DNA of 64,000 nt. It comes from Providencia huaxiensis. GTDB lineage: Bacteria > Pseudomonadota > Gammaproteobacteria > Enterobacterales > Enterobacteriaceae. Made by a program: the position numbers and the translations under genes. The stretch covers positions 62,001-126,000 of the forward strand of contig NZ_CP031123.2 of the NCBI RefSeq assembly GCF_002843235.3, in the 5' to 3' direction. Below the pieces are notes generated by a model that was not told the DNA's origin, did no database searches, and saw nothing but the letters and a program-made list of their open reading frames with translations. Shown here one piece after another: positions 8,310 to 17,711 of this stretch; the first letter of the stretch is position 1, and each line of letters starts with the position of its first letter.

Positions 8310-9224
8310 TTAAGGGGTCGCGGCCGAACCTGTTTTGATAGGAACATAATAATCAAAGGTATCGATATGTGTTTTGGGGTCATCATCTTCAGGGGTGATA
8401 TGACGTAAATCGATGTTTTTTAATCGATAATGTTCGATGTCATAACCTGGTCGACGTGTTAAATTCAGCTTAGGCAGATATACACCATAAATTTGGTATA
8501 AAAACTCTTGTAATGCATCTCGAGTTGGCGTCCCATTGAATGAAAATTTAACATAATGGCCACTTGGTAACGTTAAGCTTGAGTATTGGTCTGTGTTAAA
8601 ACTCGCATCTTCAGGTTTTACCGCCGTGGTATAGAACACCGTTTGTTCATCTTCTTTTTCTGGATTATGAATGGCATGGTGCAAGCCAAAAACTTCAGAC
8701 GCAATCGTCGTCGTATTATCCAAATAGTAGTGCCAAAATGTTTGGCGCATTTGCGAACAAGCGGTCGACCACTCTTCTAACGCATAAGAACAACTTTGTT
8801 CCAAGCCAACCAGTTCTTGCTCTGGCATTTGTAGGAATTCATGTTCAATATTGGTGTGATTATCTAAAATAATCGGTGGGCAAATACCTGCCGCACACCA
8901 CTCTTCACTCCGGCGGTAAAAAGCAGGGGTTAGGTTAAATTGCTTTTTAAAGGCTCGAGTAAAAGTTTGTTGCGAATCAAAGCGATACTGCAACGCAATA
9001 TCAAGAATTGGTCGGCTTGTTAGCCGCAATGCCACAGCAGCTCGAGAAAGCCTTCTGGCTCGAATATAAGCACCAATCGCTTGGTCAGTCACCTCTTTGA
9101 ACATTCGTTGTAAATGCCACTTTGAGTAGCCCGCTTTTGCGGCAACATTATCTAGCGAGAGTGGTTTATCTAGGTTGTCATCTATCCAGCGAAGCAAGTC
9201 GCGAATAATATTAGTTTGATCCAT
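8310..9224 (-). CDS. rob: Right origin-binding protein Rob, AraC/XylS family
   Basis: Rob activates mar/sox/rob regulon promoters (efflux, organic solvent and bile tolerance) and binds the right border of oriC. Of the 304 residues (E. coli 289), about 1-105 form the AraC-type double helix-turn-helix (LSLDNVAAKAGYSKWHLQRMFK and ILDIALQYRFDSQQTFTRAFKKQF), followed by a GyrI-like effector domain. The C-terminus is about 15 residues longer than in E. coli and ends in a short Gly-Ser-Ala tail. It lies divergent from creA in the conserved gpmB-rob-creA order. Confidence 0.95.
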   Translation of the reverse strand: MDQTNIIRDLLRWIDDNLDKPLSLDNVAAKAGYSKWHLQRMFKEVTDQAIGAYIRARRLSRAAVALRLTSRPILDIALQYRFDSQQTFTRAFKKQFNLTPAFYRRSEEWCAAGICPPIILDNHTNIEHEFLQMPEQELVGLEQSCSYALEEWSTACSQMRQTFWHYYLDNTTTIASEVFGLHHAIHNPEKEDEQTVFYTTAVKPEDASFNTDQYSSLTLPSGHYVKFSFNGTPTRDALQEFLYQIYGVYLPKLNLTRRPGYDIEHYRLKNIDLRHITPEDDDPKTHIDTFDYYVPIKTGSAATP

Positions 9225-9409
9225 GTATATCCCCAGCCAATGCGACTTATAGAACAGATATAATCTATCAATGAATGGCTATTCTATATCAAGTTATCTT
9301 TTTCGTTTATAGTAAATGAGTTGTATTTGATAATTAGTTAAGAAAGTGAATAATAAGTCTTGTTTTACTACGAGGTTTTACCGATTTTTAGTTGAATAGG
9401 AAATTCAGT

Positions 9410-9886
9410 ATGCGTTGTTCCAGATTAAAAAATATCGCACTTACAGCATTATTATTAGCGTTGCCGAGCATGACATTTGCTGAAGAAATCGGTTCAGTCG
9501 ATACTGTTTTTAAAATTTTCGGCCCTGACCATAAAATTGTCGTTGAAGCATTTGATGACCCTGATGTTGAGAATGTCACTTGCTATTTAAGTCGTTCAAA
9601 AACAGGGGGGATCAAAGGGGGTTTAGGGTTAGCGGAAGACACCTCTGATGCTGCAATTTCATGCCAGCAAGTTGGACCGATTGAGTTAAGCGACCGTGTC
9701 AAACGCAAACCGACGAAAGGGCAAGTTGTCTTTCAAAAACGAACGTCTTTAGTCTTCAAAAAATTACAAGTTGTACGTTTTTACGATCCAAAACGTAATG
9801 CATTAATTTATTTGACTTATTCAGACAAGATGATCGACGGTTCACCAAAGAATGCGCTAAGTGCAGTGCCGATTATGCCTTGGTGA
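9410..9886 (+). CDS. creA: CreA family periplasmic protein
   Basis: A 158-residue exported protein of unknown molecular function (E. coli CreA 157). It has a signal peptide ([24 protein letters not shown]) and the conserved CreA core with [50 protein letters not shown] and KTGQ-like VFQKRTS regions, plus two cysteines that may pair. ATG 9410 is chosen over the upstream in-frame TTG 9392 because AGGA lies 8 bases before it and the signal peptide then starts correctly. In E. coli creA heads creABCD; here creB, creC and creD are absent and arcA follows in the opposite direction. Confidence 0.93.
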   Translation: MRCSRLKNIALTALLLALPSMTFAEEIGSVDTVFKIFGPDHKIVVEAFDDPDVENVTCYLSRSKTGGIKGGLGLAEDTSDAAISCQQVGPIELSDRVKRKPTKGQVVFQKRTSLVFKKLQVVRFYDPKRNALIYLTYSDKMIDGSPKNALSAVPIMPW

Positions 9887-9939
9887 TAACAAAAAACGGT
9901 TGAGTCGATGTACTCGCAATAAAAATGGCTCGCCAATAA

Positions 9940-9970
9940 AAAATCCGTTGCCTAAAAGACAACGGATTTT
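9940..9970. terminator. Bidirectional terminator between creA and arcA
   Basis: An 11-bp perfect stem (AAAATCCGTTG with CAACGGATTTT) around a 9-base loop, with A-rich left and T-rich right flanks, lies between the convergent creA and arcA stops. Confidence 0.85.
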
Positions 9971-9998
9971 GATAATCAGTAAATAATTAGCTTGCTAA

Positions 9999-10715
9999 TT
10001 ATTCGTCTAAATCACCGCAGAAGCGATAGCCTTCACCGTGGATGGTTGCAATGATTTCTGGTGTGTCAGGTGTCGATTCAAAATGTTTACGAATACGACG
10101 GATCGTGACGTCAACAGTTCTGTCGTGTGGTTTTAATTCACGGCCAGTCATTTTCTTCAGCAGGTCTGCACGAGTCTGAATTTTTCCTGGGTTTTCACAG
10201 AAATGCAGCATCGCACGGAATTCACTACGGGGTAATTTGTAGTGCTCACCCGCAGGGCTGACTAATGAACGGCTATTGATGTCTAATTCCCAACCATTAA
10301 ATTTATAGCTTTCTACTAAACGACGCTCTTCAGTACCGCCCGCTAAATTCATTGTACGGGACAGTAAGTTGCGCGCACGAATAGTCAGTTCGCGTGGGTT
10401 AAATGGTTTAGTGATATAGTCGTCAGCACCAATTTCAAGGCCAAGGATTTTATCCACTTCGTTATCGCGTCCTGTTAGGAACATTAACGCAATGCTTTCT
10501 TGCTCACGAAGTTCACGAGCAAGTAATAAACCGTTTTTACCTGGTAAGTTAATATCCATGATGACTAAATTGATGTCATGTTCAGAGAGAACATTATTCA
10601 TCTCTTCGCCATCAGTTGCCTCATGAACCACATAGCCTTCCGCTTCAAAGATGCTTTTCAGCGTATTGCGTGTGACAATTTCATCTTCAACAATCAAAAT
10701 GTGTGGGGTCTGCAT
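9999..10715 (-). CDS. arcA: Aerobic respiration control response regulator ArcA
   Basis: ArcA is the OmpR-family regulator phosphorylated by ArcB under low respiratory activity; it represses TCA-cycle and respiratory genes. The 238 residues match E. coli in length. The receiver domain has Asp10-Asp11, phospho-acceptor Asp54 (VIMDINLPG) and the Lys in ITKPFNP; the C-terminal winged helix contains [14 protein letters not shown] and ends HGEGYRF. The start is ATG 10715 after a weak AG-rich site. A perfect FNR box lies 256-269 bases upstream of the start codon, which fits the known FNR-dependent anaerobic induction of arcA. Confidence 0.98.
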   Translation of the reverse strand: MQTPHILIVEDEIVTRNTLKSIFEAEGYVVHEATDGEEMNNVLSEHDINLVIMDINLPGKNGLLLARELREQESIALMFLTGRDNEVDKILGLEIGADDYITKPFNPRELTIRARNLLSRTMNLAGGTEERRLVESYKFNGWELDINSRSLVSPAGEHYKLPRSEFRAMLHFCENPGKIQTRADLLKKMTGRELKPHDRTVDVTIRRIRKHFESTPDTPEIIATIHGEGYRFCGDLDE

Positions 10716-10970
10716 AGTTGCTACCTAAAGTATTAAAATAAGAATACTGAACTCACAATCCGTTTCCAGTTAGGTGGTTTTAATATTGTTCTCTGGAAAA
10801 ACACGTTTATGAGTATAAATTTGTTTTGAAATTCAACAGTGACATTATGTTGCCATTTCAGGCAAAAGACTTTAACAACAAGTCAAAATATAAGCACTTT
10901 CCCAATATTGTACTGTTAACAGCAATATAACAGCTAATACTGCATTTACCACCTAAAAAACTAACTTTTG

Positions 10971-10984
10971 TTGATACATATCAA
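10971..10984. promoter_or_regulatory. FNR binding site upstream of arcA
   Basis: TTGATACATATCAA matches the FNR consensus TTGATNNNNATCAA exactly. FNR is known to activate arcA anaerobically in E. coli, so this is the likely site. A GTTAAC...TTGTTA pair at 10999-11015 nearby resembles ArcA direct repeats but is too degenerate to call. Confidence 0.75.
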
Positions 10985-11084
10985 AATCAATTGTAGCACG
11001 TTAACAAAAATTGTTAGGTAGATAATTATATAAATTAATGCGGTGTTTAGGAATCAGATAGCGTCTAAAAAAAGGGAGCAGTTG

Positions 11085-11153
11085 ATGCATAGGGGATGCT
11101 TCGGATTGGTATTAATGAATATAGTCTTCAATGAGTTAAATATACCATTATAA
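11085..11153 (+). CDS. Candidate small ORF (22 codons) in arcA-thrL gap
   Basis: An ATG-started ORF of 22 codons ending at TAA 11151-11153, preceded by GGGAG with 6 bases spacing. The product would begin MHRGCFGLVLMN and is mildly hydrophobic. No homologue is recognised and no promoter is clear. It may be chance; listed because the ribosome-binding site is better than usual for a random ATG in AT-rich DNA. Confidence 0.2.
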   Translation: MHRGCFGLVLMNIVFNELNIPL

Positions 11154-11670
11154 ATAATGTTTAATTTGTGACTTACCTCCGATTTCGAAATGTTATTTTA
11201 ATACAAAAAAAGGTGAAAAATTTATCTTGTTAGCGATAACGGGATGCAAATATTCAGTTTGTGAGCTTTTATGTTATTTAATTAGGAAAGATACTTATTT
11301 TATTTTGTCGCGGGTGGTTTTTAACAATCACCTAGCATTTGTTTGTAATTTAACCAGATGAAGAAGTATGGGTTTTAAGTGTAAGTACTTACTTTGCAAT
11401 TTATTGCATTAGTGGTTGTAGGCTGATGACTATGAATGGTAAGTGGTAAGAAATATATGAGCTAAATACGTGGGGTGAGTGGGTCATTTTTACGCATTTT
11501 TTCACCTTGGTCCTCTTCACAAGAAATGGCTAAAGGTCATCTGTGTTGTCTGTTTTATAGGCAATTTCGTTTTTTGTTGGTTAAAAAATTATTCATCTTG
11601 AAATTTTAATTATTTTAGTTTTTAAAACCAATATTGGTGTGATGGATATCTTTTTGGGGAGGTGTTTTTC

Positions 11671-11730
11671 ATGCTGGTAGATAATTTATCAAGTAAAAAA
11701 AGGGTTTTAAAAGGGATGTTTTACAAATAA
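11671..11730 (+). CDS. Candidate small ORF (19 codons) before the thr promoter
   Basis: An ATG-started ORF of 19 codons ending at TAA 11728-11730, with a strong GGGGAGG ribosome-binding site 8 bases upstream. The product is basic and begins MLVDNLSSKKRV. It ends 2 bases before the -35 box of thrL. No homologue is recognised. It could be a small protein or a chance match. Confidence 0.25.
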   Translation: MLVDNLSSKKRVLKGMFYK

Positions 11731-11732
11731 AT

Positions 11733-11761
11733 TTGACAAAATATACCAATTGCTTTAACCG
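11733..11761 (+). promoter_or_regulatory. Promoter of the thr operon
   Basis: TTGACA (11733-11738), a 17-bp spacer and TAACCG (11756-11761), followed by TATAGGG. The arrangement CTTTAACC-n-TATAGG resembles the E. coli thrL promoter. It lies about 43 bases before the leader-peptide start. Confidence 0.65.
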
Positions 11762-11803
11762 TATAGGGAGAAACTTAAAGAATCTAAGAGACAGACAGAA
11801 TCT

Positions 11804-11872
11804 ATGCGTAATATCAGCCTGACTATTATTATTACCACCACCACCGTAACCACAGGAAACGGGGCGGGCTGA
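11804..11872 (+). CDS. thrL: thr operon leader peptide ThrL
   Basis: A 22-codon leader peptide in which 7 codons are Thr and 4 are Ile, including ATTATTATT followed by four ACC codons, ending TTGNGAG as in E. coli ThrL. Ribosome stalling at these codons when charged tRNA-Thr or tRNA-Ile is scarce would favour an antiterminator and allow thrABC transcription. The ORF is followed by the attenuator hairpin 21 bases downstream. It is too short for ordinary gene calling but clearly real by sequence pattern and position. Confidence 0.95.
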   Translation: MRNISLTIIITTTTVTTGNGAG

Positions 11873-11893
11873 CGCATCCAAAAAATAAAAATG

Positions 11894-11930
11894 AAAAAGC
11901 CCGCATACTTAACCGATGCGGGCTTTTTTT
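11894..11930 (+). terminator. thr operon attenuator
   Basis: A 13-bp stem (AAAAAGCCCGCAT with ATGCGGGCTTTTT), 9-base loop and a run of T, between thrL and thrA. It is the Rho-independent attenuator. An ATG inside the left arm (11891) opens a reading frame into thrA but is not the thrA start. Confidence 0.93.
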
Positions 11931-11956
11931 TGGTGTTAATTCAGGAGAGAAATACC

Positions 11957-14416
11957 ATGCGTGTGCTTAAATTTGGCGGTACTTCGGTTGCAAATGACGA
12001 ACGAGTACTGAATGTTGCTGACATCGCTGAAGGCAAATTAGCAGATGGACAAGTGGCTTTGGTGTTATCCGCGCCAGCAAAAATCACTAACCATTTGGTT
12101 GCTATGATTGAAAAAACGGTTGCAGGACAAGATGTCATCACGCATGTTAATGATGCTGAAATGATTTTTGCTAACCTTTTAAAAGGATTAAAAGAAAAAC
12201 AACCTGGTTTTGAATATGACCGGTTAAAAAAACTGACAGAGCACGAATTCGCGCAAATCAAACAAGTACTGCATGGTATTACTCTTCTCGGACAGTGTCC
12301 AGACAGCATTAACGCATCAATTATCTGCCGTGGTGAGAAACTCTCTATCGCAATTATGGAGTCTGTGCTAAAAGCACGCGGTCATAATGTGACCGTCATT
12401 AACCCTGTTGAGAGCTTACTCGCGAAAGGCCACTACCTTGAATCTACAGTTGATATAAATGAGTCAACAAAACGCATTTCTGATTTAAATATACCGAAAG
12501 AGCATTTTGTCCTAATGGCAGGCTTCACCGCAGGTAATGAGAAGGGTGAATTAGTGGTATTAGGCCGTAATGGGTCTGATTATTCAGCCGCAGTGCTAGC
12601 GGCTTGCTTACGTGCCGACTGTTGTGAAATTTGGACTGATGTTGATGGCGTCTATACATGTGACCCGCGTTTAGTGCCTGACGCTCGTTTATTGAAAGGC
12701 ATGTCATACCAAGAGGCCATGGAGTTATCCTATTTTGGTGCCAAAGTTCTCCATCCTCGTACCATCGCCCCAATTGCTCAATTCCAAATCCCTTGCCTGA
12801 TAAAAAACACCACTAATTTAAGCGCGCCTGGCACTTTAATTGGTGATGGCCAAACTGACGACAGCACGCCAGTGAAAGGGATCACCAACCTGAATAATAT
12901 GGCGATGATCAACGTATCTGGCCCCGGTATGAAGGGGATGGTCGGTATGGCTGCACGTATTTTCTCCGTCATGTCTCGTCGAGGGATCTCGGTTGTTCTG
13001 ATCACGCAATCTTCATCAGAATACAGTATTAGTTTTTGTGTCCCACAAAATGAGTTAGTCAGAGCCCGTGCAGCACTGGAAGAAGAGTTTTACTTAGAGT
13101 TGAAAGATGGCGTACTTGAGCCACTGGATGTGATGGAGCAGTTAGCGATCATTTCTGTGGTGGGCGACGGTATGCGTACTTTGAAAGGCATTTCGGCTCG
13201 TTTCTTCTCTGCGTTAACTCGTGGCAACATTAACATTGTCGCTATTGCGCAGGGGTCTTCTGAGCGTTCTATTTCTGCCGTTATTGCCAATGACGCTGCC
13301 ACAACTGCGGTACGCTTATGCCACCAAATGCTATTTAATGCAGAACAAGTTATTGAAGCCTTTGTCATTGGTGTTGGTGGGGTTGGTAATGCGTTAATTG
13401 AACAAATTCATCGCCAGCAACAATGGCTAAAACAAAAGCATATCGACTTACGTGTCTGTGGTATTGCGAATTCACGTGCAATGCTCACGGATATGCAAGG
13501 GATCGATTTAGGTAACTGGAAAGCGGAACTGGCGGAAGCGAAAGAGCCATTTAGCTTAAGCCGTTTAATTCGTTTAGAGCGTGAATACCATTTCTTGAAC
13601 CCTGTCATTATCGATTGCACATCAAATCAGGAAATTGCAGAGCAGTATGTTAATTTCTTGAAAGATGGCTTTAATGTGGTCACACCGAATAAAAAAGCCA
13701 ACACTTTGTCGATGGATTACTACCATCAGTTACGTGCGGCAAGTGAAACATCGAAACGTAAATTCCTCTATGACACCAACGTAGGTGCAGGTTTACCCGT
13801 TATCGAGAACCTACAAAACTTACTGAATGCAGGGGATGAACTAGTTCACTTTAGTGGAATTTTATCGGGTTCTTTATCATTCATCTTTGGGAAATTAGAC
13901 GAGGGCATGTCTTTATCGGAAGCCACAACACTGGCTAAAGAAAAAGGTTTCACAGAGCCAGACCCTCGTGATGATTTATCAGGTATGGATGTGGCGCGTA
14001 AATTATTAATTTTAGCCCGTGAAGCGGGTTACAATTTAGAACTACAAGATATTGAAATTGAACCTGTTTTACCTGCTGATTTTGATAGCAGTGGTTCTGT
14101 TCCTGAGTTTATGGCTCGTTTACCACAACTGGATGCACAATTTGCACAGCGTATAAAAGCCGCAGAAGCGGAAGAAAAAGTGTTACGCTATGTTGGGTTA
14201 ATTGAAGAAGGGCGCTGTCGGGTGAAAATCGTTGCTGTGGATGGTAATGACCCTCTCTTCAAGGTTAAAAATGGTGAAAATGCACTGGCCTTCTATACAC
14301 GTTACTACCAGCCAATTCCTTTAGTATTAAGAGGTTATGGTGCAGGTAATGATGTTACTGCAGCTGGTGTATTTGCGGATGTGCTGCGTACCCTTTCATG
14401 GAAACTGGGAGTTTAA
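11957..14416 (+). CDS. thrA: Bifunctional aspartokinase I / homoserine dehydrogenase I
   Basis: ThrA catalyses the first and third steps from aspartate to threonine and is feedback-inhibited by threonine. The 819 residues (E. coli 820) contain an N-terminal aspartokinase ([13 protein letters not shown], then [15 protein letters not shown]), two ACT-type regulatory segments (about 315-460), an NAD(P)-binding motif [15 protein letters not shown] near 466 and the homoserine dehydrogenase catalytic part ([33 protein letters not shown]). The start is ATG 11957, with GGAGAG 8 bases upstream; the frame opens earlier inside the attenuator, but that ATG has no ribosome-binding site. Three bases separate its stop from thrB. 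Confidence 0.98.
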   Translation: MRVLKFGGTSVANDERVLNVADIAEGKLADGQVALVLSAPAKITNHLVAMIEKTVAGQDVITHVNDAEMIFANLLKGLKEKQPGFEYDRLKKLTEHEFAQIKQVLHGITLLGQCPDSINASIICRGEKLSIAIMESVLKARGHNVTVINPVESLLAKGHYLESTVDINESTKRISDLNIPKEHFVLMAGFTAGNEKGELVVLGRNGSDYSAAVLAACLRADCCEIWTDVDGVYTCDPRLVPDARLLKGMSYQEAMELSYFGAKVLHPRTIAPIAQFQIPCLIKNTTNLSAPGTLIGDGQTDDSTPVKGITNLNNMAMINVSGPGMKGMVGMAARIFSVMSRRGISVVLITQSSSEYSISFCVPQNELVRARAALEEEFYLELKDGVLEPLDVMEQLAIISVVGDGMRTLKGISARFFSALTRGNINIVAIAQGSSERSISAVIANDAATTAVRLCHQMLFNAEQVIEAFVIGVGGVGNALIEQIHRQQQWLKQKHIDLRVCGIANSRAMLTDMQGIDLGNWKAELAEAKEPFSLSRLIRLEREYHFLNPVIIDCTSNQEIAEQYVNFLKDGFNVVTPNKKANTLSMDYYHQLRAASETSKRKFLYDTNVGAGLPVIENLQNLLNAGDELVHFSGILSGSLSFIFGKLDEGMSLSEATTLAKEKGFTEPDPRDDLSGMDVARKLLILAREAGYNLELQDIEIEPVLPADFDSSGSVPEFMARLPQLDAQFAQRIKAAEAEEKVLRYVGLIEEGRCRVKIVAVDGNDPLFKVKNGENALAFYTRYYQPIPLVLRGYGAGNDVTAAGVFADVLRTLSWKLGV

Positions 14417-14419
14417 TAA

Positions 14420-15349
14420 GTGATTAAAGTTTATGCACCGGCTTCAATTGGTAATGTGAGCGTCGGGTTTGATGTTCTTGGCGCTGCAGTTTCTCCAGCG
14501 GATGGTTCATTGTTAGGTGATTGTGTAACAGTTGAAGCGGCGGACACTTTTTCGTTGACGAATAAAGGCAAATTCGTTGCTAAACTTCCGAAAAAAAATG
14601 AACACAATATTGTTTACCAGTGCTGGCAATTGTTTTGTGAGCGCCTTGGTCGACCATTAAATGTCGCTATGACGCTCGAAAAAAATATGCCAATTGGTTC
14701 AGGGCTCGGTTCTAGTGCGTGTTCTGTTGTTGCAGCACTGATGGCGCTAAACGAATTTGCAGAGAAACCCTTCGATGATACCCAATTGCTTGGCATGATG
14801 GGGGAGTTAGAGGGGCGTATTTCAGGAAGTGTGCACTATGATAACGTCGCACCGTGCTTTTTAGGTGGTTTACAGCTGATTATCGAACAAAATGGCATTA
14901 TTTCTCAGCCTGTGCCTGCATTCGAAAACTGGTATTGGGTCATGGCCTATCCTGGCATTAAAGTATCGACAGCGGAAGCGCGTGCGATCCTTCCTAATAG
15001 CTATCCCCGCCATGATATTGTAAATCATGGTCGATACCTATCAGGGTTCATTCATGCTTGTCATACAAACCAATCGTTACTTGCAGCAACGATGATCCAA
15101 GATGTTGTGGCTGAACCTTATCGTACACAACTATTACCCGGTTTTGCGGCAGCACGCCAGAATGCAAAAGAAATCGGTGCATTAGCTTGTGGCATTTCTG
15201 GCTCTGGGCCAACACTGTTCGCTATTTGCGATGAGAAGCATATCGCTGAAAAAATGGCGAGCTACTTGCAACAACATTATATTCAGAATGATGAAGGCTT
15301 TGTGCATATCTGCCGTTTGGATCTGGCCGGGGCAAGGACAATAGGGTAA
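14420..15349 (+). CDS. thrB: Homoserine kinase
   Basis: ThrB phosphorylates homoserine using ATP, the fourth step of threonine synthesis. The 309 residues match the E. coli length. It is a GHMP kinase with the ATP-binding motif [17 protein letters not shown] (about 91-107) and the C-terminal [12 protein letters not shown] glycine loop. It starts with GTG at 14420, three bases after the thrA stop, with GGGAG upstream inside thrA, which indicates translational coupling. The next gene, thrC, starts three bases after its stop, so thrABC is one tight operon. Confidence 0.98.
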   Translation: MIKVYAPASIGNVSVGFDVLGAAVSPADGSLLGDCVTVEAADTFSLTNKGKFVAKLPKKNEHNIVYQCWQLFCERLGRPLNVAMTLEKNMPIGSGLGSSACSVVAALMALNEFAEKPFDDTQLLGMMGELEGRISGSVHYDNVAPCFLGGLQLIIEQNGIISQPVPAFENWYWVMAYPGIKVSTAEARAILPNSYPRHDIVNHGRYLSGFIHACHTNQSLLAATMIQDVVAEPYRTQLLPGFAAARQNAKEIGALACGISGSGPTLFAICDEKHIAEKMASYLQQHYIQNDEGFVHICRLDLAGARTIG

Positions 15350-15352
15350 ATA

Positions 15353-16648
15353 ATGAAACTGTATAATTTAAAAGATAACAACGAACAAGTAAGTTTTGCG
15401 CAAGCGGTTAAGCAAGGTTTAGGCAAGCAACAAGGTTTATTTTTTCCTCAAGACTTACCTGAATTCACTGCGACTGAAATCGACGAATTATTAAAATTAG
15501 ATTTTGTCACTCGTAGCAGTCGTATTTTAAGTGCTTTTATTGGTGATGAGATCCCTCATGAGGAGCTCGCTGCAAGGGTCGAAGCCGCGTTTGCTTTTCC
15601 TGCGCCAGTTTCTAAGGTTGAAGATGATATCGCGACACTGGAGCTATATCATGGGCCAACACTCGCATTTAAAGACTTCGGTGGTCGCTTTATGGCTCAG
15701 GCACTGGGGCAAGTCGCTGGTGAGCAGCCAGTGACCATTTTGACTGCCACTTCTGGGGATACAGGAGCAGCTGTTGCACACGCATTCTATCGTCTTAAGA
15801 ACGTCCAAGTTGTCATTCTCTACCCAGAAGGAAAAATTAGCCCGCTGCAAGAAAAACTCTTCTGCACGCTGGGTGAAAATATTCATACGGTTGCGATTAA
15901 AGATGACTTCGATGCATGCCAAGCATTAGTAAAACAATCGTTTGATGATGAAGAACTAAAAAAAGCGCTGTATTTAAATTCGGCTAACTCGATCAATATC
16001 AGCCGTTTATTAGCGCAAATTTGTTATTACTTTGAAGCTGTCGCACAGATCCCAGCAGAAAAACGGGATCAATTAGTGATCTCGGTTCCGAGTGGTAATT
16101 TTGGCGATCTTACAGCGGGTTTATTAGCTAAATCAATGGGCTTACCTGTTAAGCGCTTCATTGCAGCTACTAACGTCAATGATACTGTGCCACGTTACCT
16201 CGTTGATGGGCAATGGAAGCCAAAACAAACGGTAGCAACCCTATCGAACGCGATGGATGTTAGTCAGCCAAACAACTGGCCTCGTATAGAAGAGCTATTC
16301 CGTCGTAAAGGTTGGTCTCTTGATGAATTAGGGCATGGGGCTGTGAGTGACGAAGTGACTAAAGAAGCAGTACGTGAATTAGATAAAAAAGGGTATTTAT
16401 CTGAGCCACATGCTGCAGTTGCTTATCGTGTGCTTCGTGACCAATTGCAAGAAGGCGAGTTCGGGCTGTTTTTAGGTACGGCACACCCGGCTAAATTTAA
16501 AGAGAGTGTTGAAGAAATTCTTAATAAGGCAATACCTTTACCTAAAGAGTTAGCAGAGCGTGCGGAACTACCACTACTCTCACACTTTTTACCCTCTGAT
16601 TTTGTACAATTACGCACATTTTTAATGAAGTTAGCACCTAAGCAGTAA
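15353..16648 (+). CDS. thrC: Threonine synthase
   Basis: ThrC is a pyridoxal-phosphate enzyme converting O-phosphohomoserine to threonine. It has 431 residues (E. coli 428). The PLP-binding Lys107 is in TLAFKDFGGR, the phosphate-binding region is TATSGDTGAAVAHAF, and SVPSGNFGDLTAG is another signature. It is the last gene of thrLABC and is followed by a strong terminator 15 bases after the stop. Beyond it the gene order departs from E. coli. Confidence 0.98.
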   Translation: MKLYNLKDNNEQVSFAQAVKQGLGKQQGLFFPQDLPEFTATEIDELLKLDFVTRSSRILSAFIGDEIPHEELAARVEAAFAFPAPVSKVEDDIATLELYHGPTLAFKDFGGRFMAQALGQVAGEQPVTILTATSGDTGAAVAHAFYRLKNVQVVILYPEGKISPLQEKLFCTLGENIHTVAIKDDFDACQALVKQSFDDEELKKALYLNSANSINISRLLAQICYYFEAVAQIPAEKRDQLVISVPSGNFGDLTAGLLAKSMGLPVKRFIAATNVNDTVPRYLVDGQWKPKQTVATLSNAMDVSQPNNWPRIEELFRRKGWSLDELGHGAVSDEVTKEAVRELDKKGYLSEPHAAVAYRVLRDQLQEGEFGLFLGTAHPAKFKESVEEILNKAIPLPKELAERAELPLLSHFLPSDFVQLRTFLMKLAPKQ

Positions 16649-16663
16649 ATATTGCTAGAGTAC

Positions 16664-16692
16664 AAAAAACGGAAGCGAAAGCTTCCGTTTTT
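16664..16692. terminator. Terminator after thrC
   Basis: A 12-bp perfect stem (AAAACGGAAGC plus flanks with GCTTCCGTTTT) and a GAAA tetraloop, T-run on the plus strand and A-run on the left. It ends the thr operon and can also stop leftward transcription from the Gly-rich genes. Confidence 0.9.
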
Positions 16693-16774
16693 ATTGGTAA
16701 TACCATCTTTTATTAAGATAATTATAGGGTTTCATATTGCCACATCACTTATACACTTTTAACGGATTGGTTTG

Positions 16775-17428
16775 TCACATTGAGCTAATGCCATCGTGCC
16801 CGTCTCTACCGCCATCAGGTCCACCGCGTCCTCCTTTTCCTCCTTGGCTACCATTACCCCCATTGCCGCCATTACCACTACCAGAGCCGTTGCCCCCATT
16901 ACCCCCGTTACCGCCATTAGTTCCACCATGCCCTCCATTACCCCCATTGCCATTTACCGTTCCATTACCGCCATTCCCACCACTACCACCACCATCGCCA
17001 TCACCGCCATTTCCACCATCACCTCCAGTTATACTGCCATTGCCGCCATTTCCTCCATTGCCATTACTGCCTTCTTCTGCGTTACCACCATTGCTACCAT
17101 TACCGTTATTTGATCCCGTTCCGCCATTTCCACCATTTTGACCATCACCCCCATGGCCACCGTGACCCCCATGGCCACCATGACCACCTTGACTATCATT
17201 TCCAGCTTGGCCCGAATTCCCATTTTGTCCATAGCTTACAAAGCTAAAAAATTTAGAATAGTAATATTGGCCATGGAGTTTCGAACATACCTTATTATTA
17301 ATTTCATTAATATTAAATTCATTTTTTAATAAACAATTAGATGCAGTATTAAATAAGGAGTGAGAGTATGCTGAAAATGAAATAGAACTCATTAATAAGA
17401 CACCAAGTGAGATGTAATTTTTATACAT
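16775..17428 (-). CDS. Secreted Gly-Asn-rich repeat protein with GGH run, function unknown
   Basis: Function is not recognised. The 217 residues comprise a Sec-type signal peptide (about 1-22, MYKNYISLGVLLMSSISFSAYS), a short N-terminal domain (23-66) with only two cysteines, Cys32 and Cys48, that could form a disulfide, and a long low-complexity tract (about 69-210) of GGN, GNG and GGD triplets. At 81-93 there are four consecutive GGH units. A GGAGG ribosome-binding site lies 8 bases before ATG 17428. It follows the related 73-codon gene by 61 bases on the same strand, with a hairpin between, so the two form an operon. Glycine tracts with His could bind metal or form an extended surface polymer; both are guesses. 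Confidence 0.75.
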   Translation of the reverse strand: MYKNYISLGVLLMSSISFSAYSHSLFNTASNCLLKNEFNINEINNKVCSKLHGQYYYSKFFSFVSYGQNGNSGQAGNDSQGGHGGHGGHGGHGGDGQNGGNGGTGSNNGNGSNGGNAEEGSNGNGGNGGNGSITGGDGGNGGDGDGGGSGGNGGNGTVNGNGGNGGHGGTNGGNGGNGGNGSGSGNGGNGGNGSQGGKGGRGGPDGGRDGHDGISSM

Positions 17429-17443
17429 TATAAATTCCTCCGT

Positions 17444-17467
17444 TCCCCCCTCATCGAGTGAGGAGGG
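17444..17467 (-). other. Intercistronic hairpin between the two Gly-rich genes
   Basis: CCCCCTCA and TGAGGAGGG flank a short loop in the 61-bp gap between the two genes. There is no T-run, so it is more likely an mRNA-processing or stability element than a terminator. Confidence 0.4.
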
Positions 17468-17489
17468 AAATATTTAGTGACTAGTTAAA

Positions 17490-17711
17490 TTATCTACCGT
17501 TGCCGCCATTACCGCCATTACCGCCGTTGCCGCCATTACCACCATTGCCACCATTACCACCATGACCGCCATTCCCACCATTTCCTCCATGGCTTTGTTC
17601 GTAAACAGTAGAATAAGTAGAAATATTGTCAGAATGTTTTTCTTGGAAAGAAGTTGCAGATGATAGAATTGGGAATAATAAAGATACTATGACAATAGAT
17701 GCTTTATACAT
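17490..17711 (-). CDS. Small secreted GGN-repeat protein, function unknown
   Basis: Function is not recognised. The 73 residues have a signal peptide (MYKASIVIVSLLFPILSSAT, cleavage likely near residue 19-20), a 20-residue polar stretch, then about ten Gly-Gly-Asn/His triplets to the C-terminus (HGGNGGNGGHGGNGG...). The leader closely resembles that of the 64-residue gene at 18158-18352, and the 5' untranslated regions of the two genes are alike too, indicating duplication. The tract is encoded by nearly perfect 9-bp DNA repeats, which could change length by slippage. It might be a shortened copy of the larger Gly-rich gene downstream, but the reading frame and ribosome-binding site (AGGATC) look intact. 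Confidence 0.65.
   Translation of the reverse strand: MYKASIVIVSLLFPILSSATSFQEKHSDNISTYSTVYEQSHGGNGGNGGHGGNGGNGGNGGNGGNGGNGGNGR

Larger units (their letters stand above)
10716..11803. other. Long arcA-thrL intergenic region
   Basis: About 1.09 kb without a recognisable gene. It holds the arcA upstream region with an FNR site, two very short ORFs with good ribosome-binding sites (11085-11153 and 11671-11730, listed separately) and the thr promoter. E. coli has yjjY and lasT between arcA and thrL; no trace of either was recognised here. Confidence 0.6.

Noticed and set aside
11891..11956. Upstream start of thrA inside the attenuator
   Set aside because: The ATG at 11891 lies in the left arm of the attenuator and has no ribosome-binding site. 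ATG 11957 has GGAGAG and matches E. coli ThrA exactly.
16737..17141. Plus-strand 134-codon ORF rich in Pro and Leu
   Set aside because: It is the antisense of the Gly-Asn repeat gene; GGN codons read in reverse give Pro-Leu runs. There is no ribosome-binding site or signal peptide logic.
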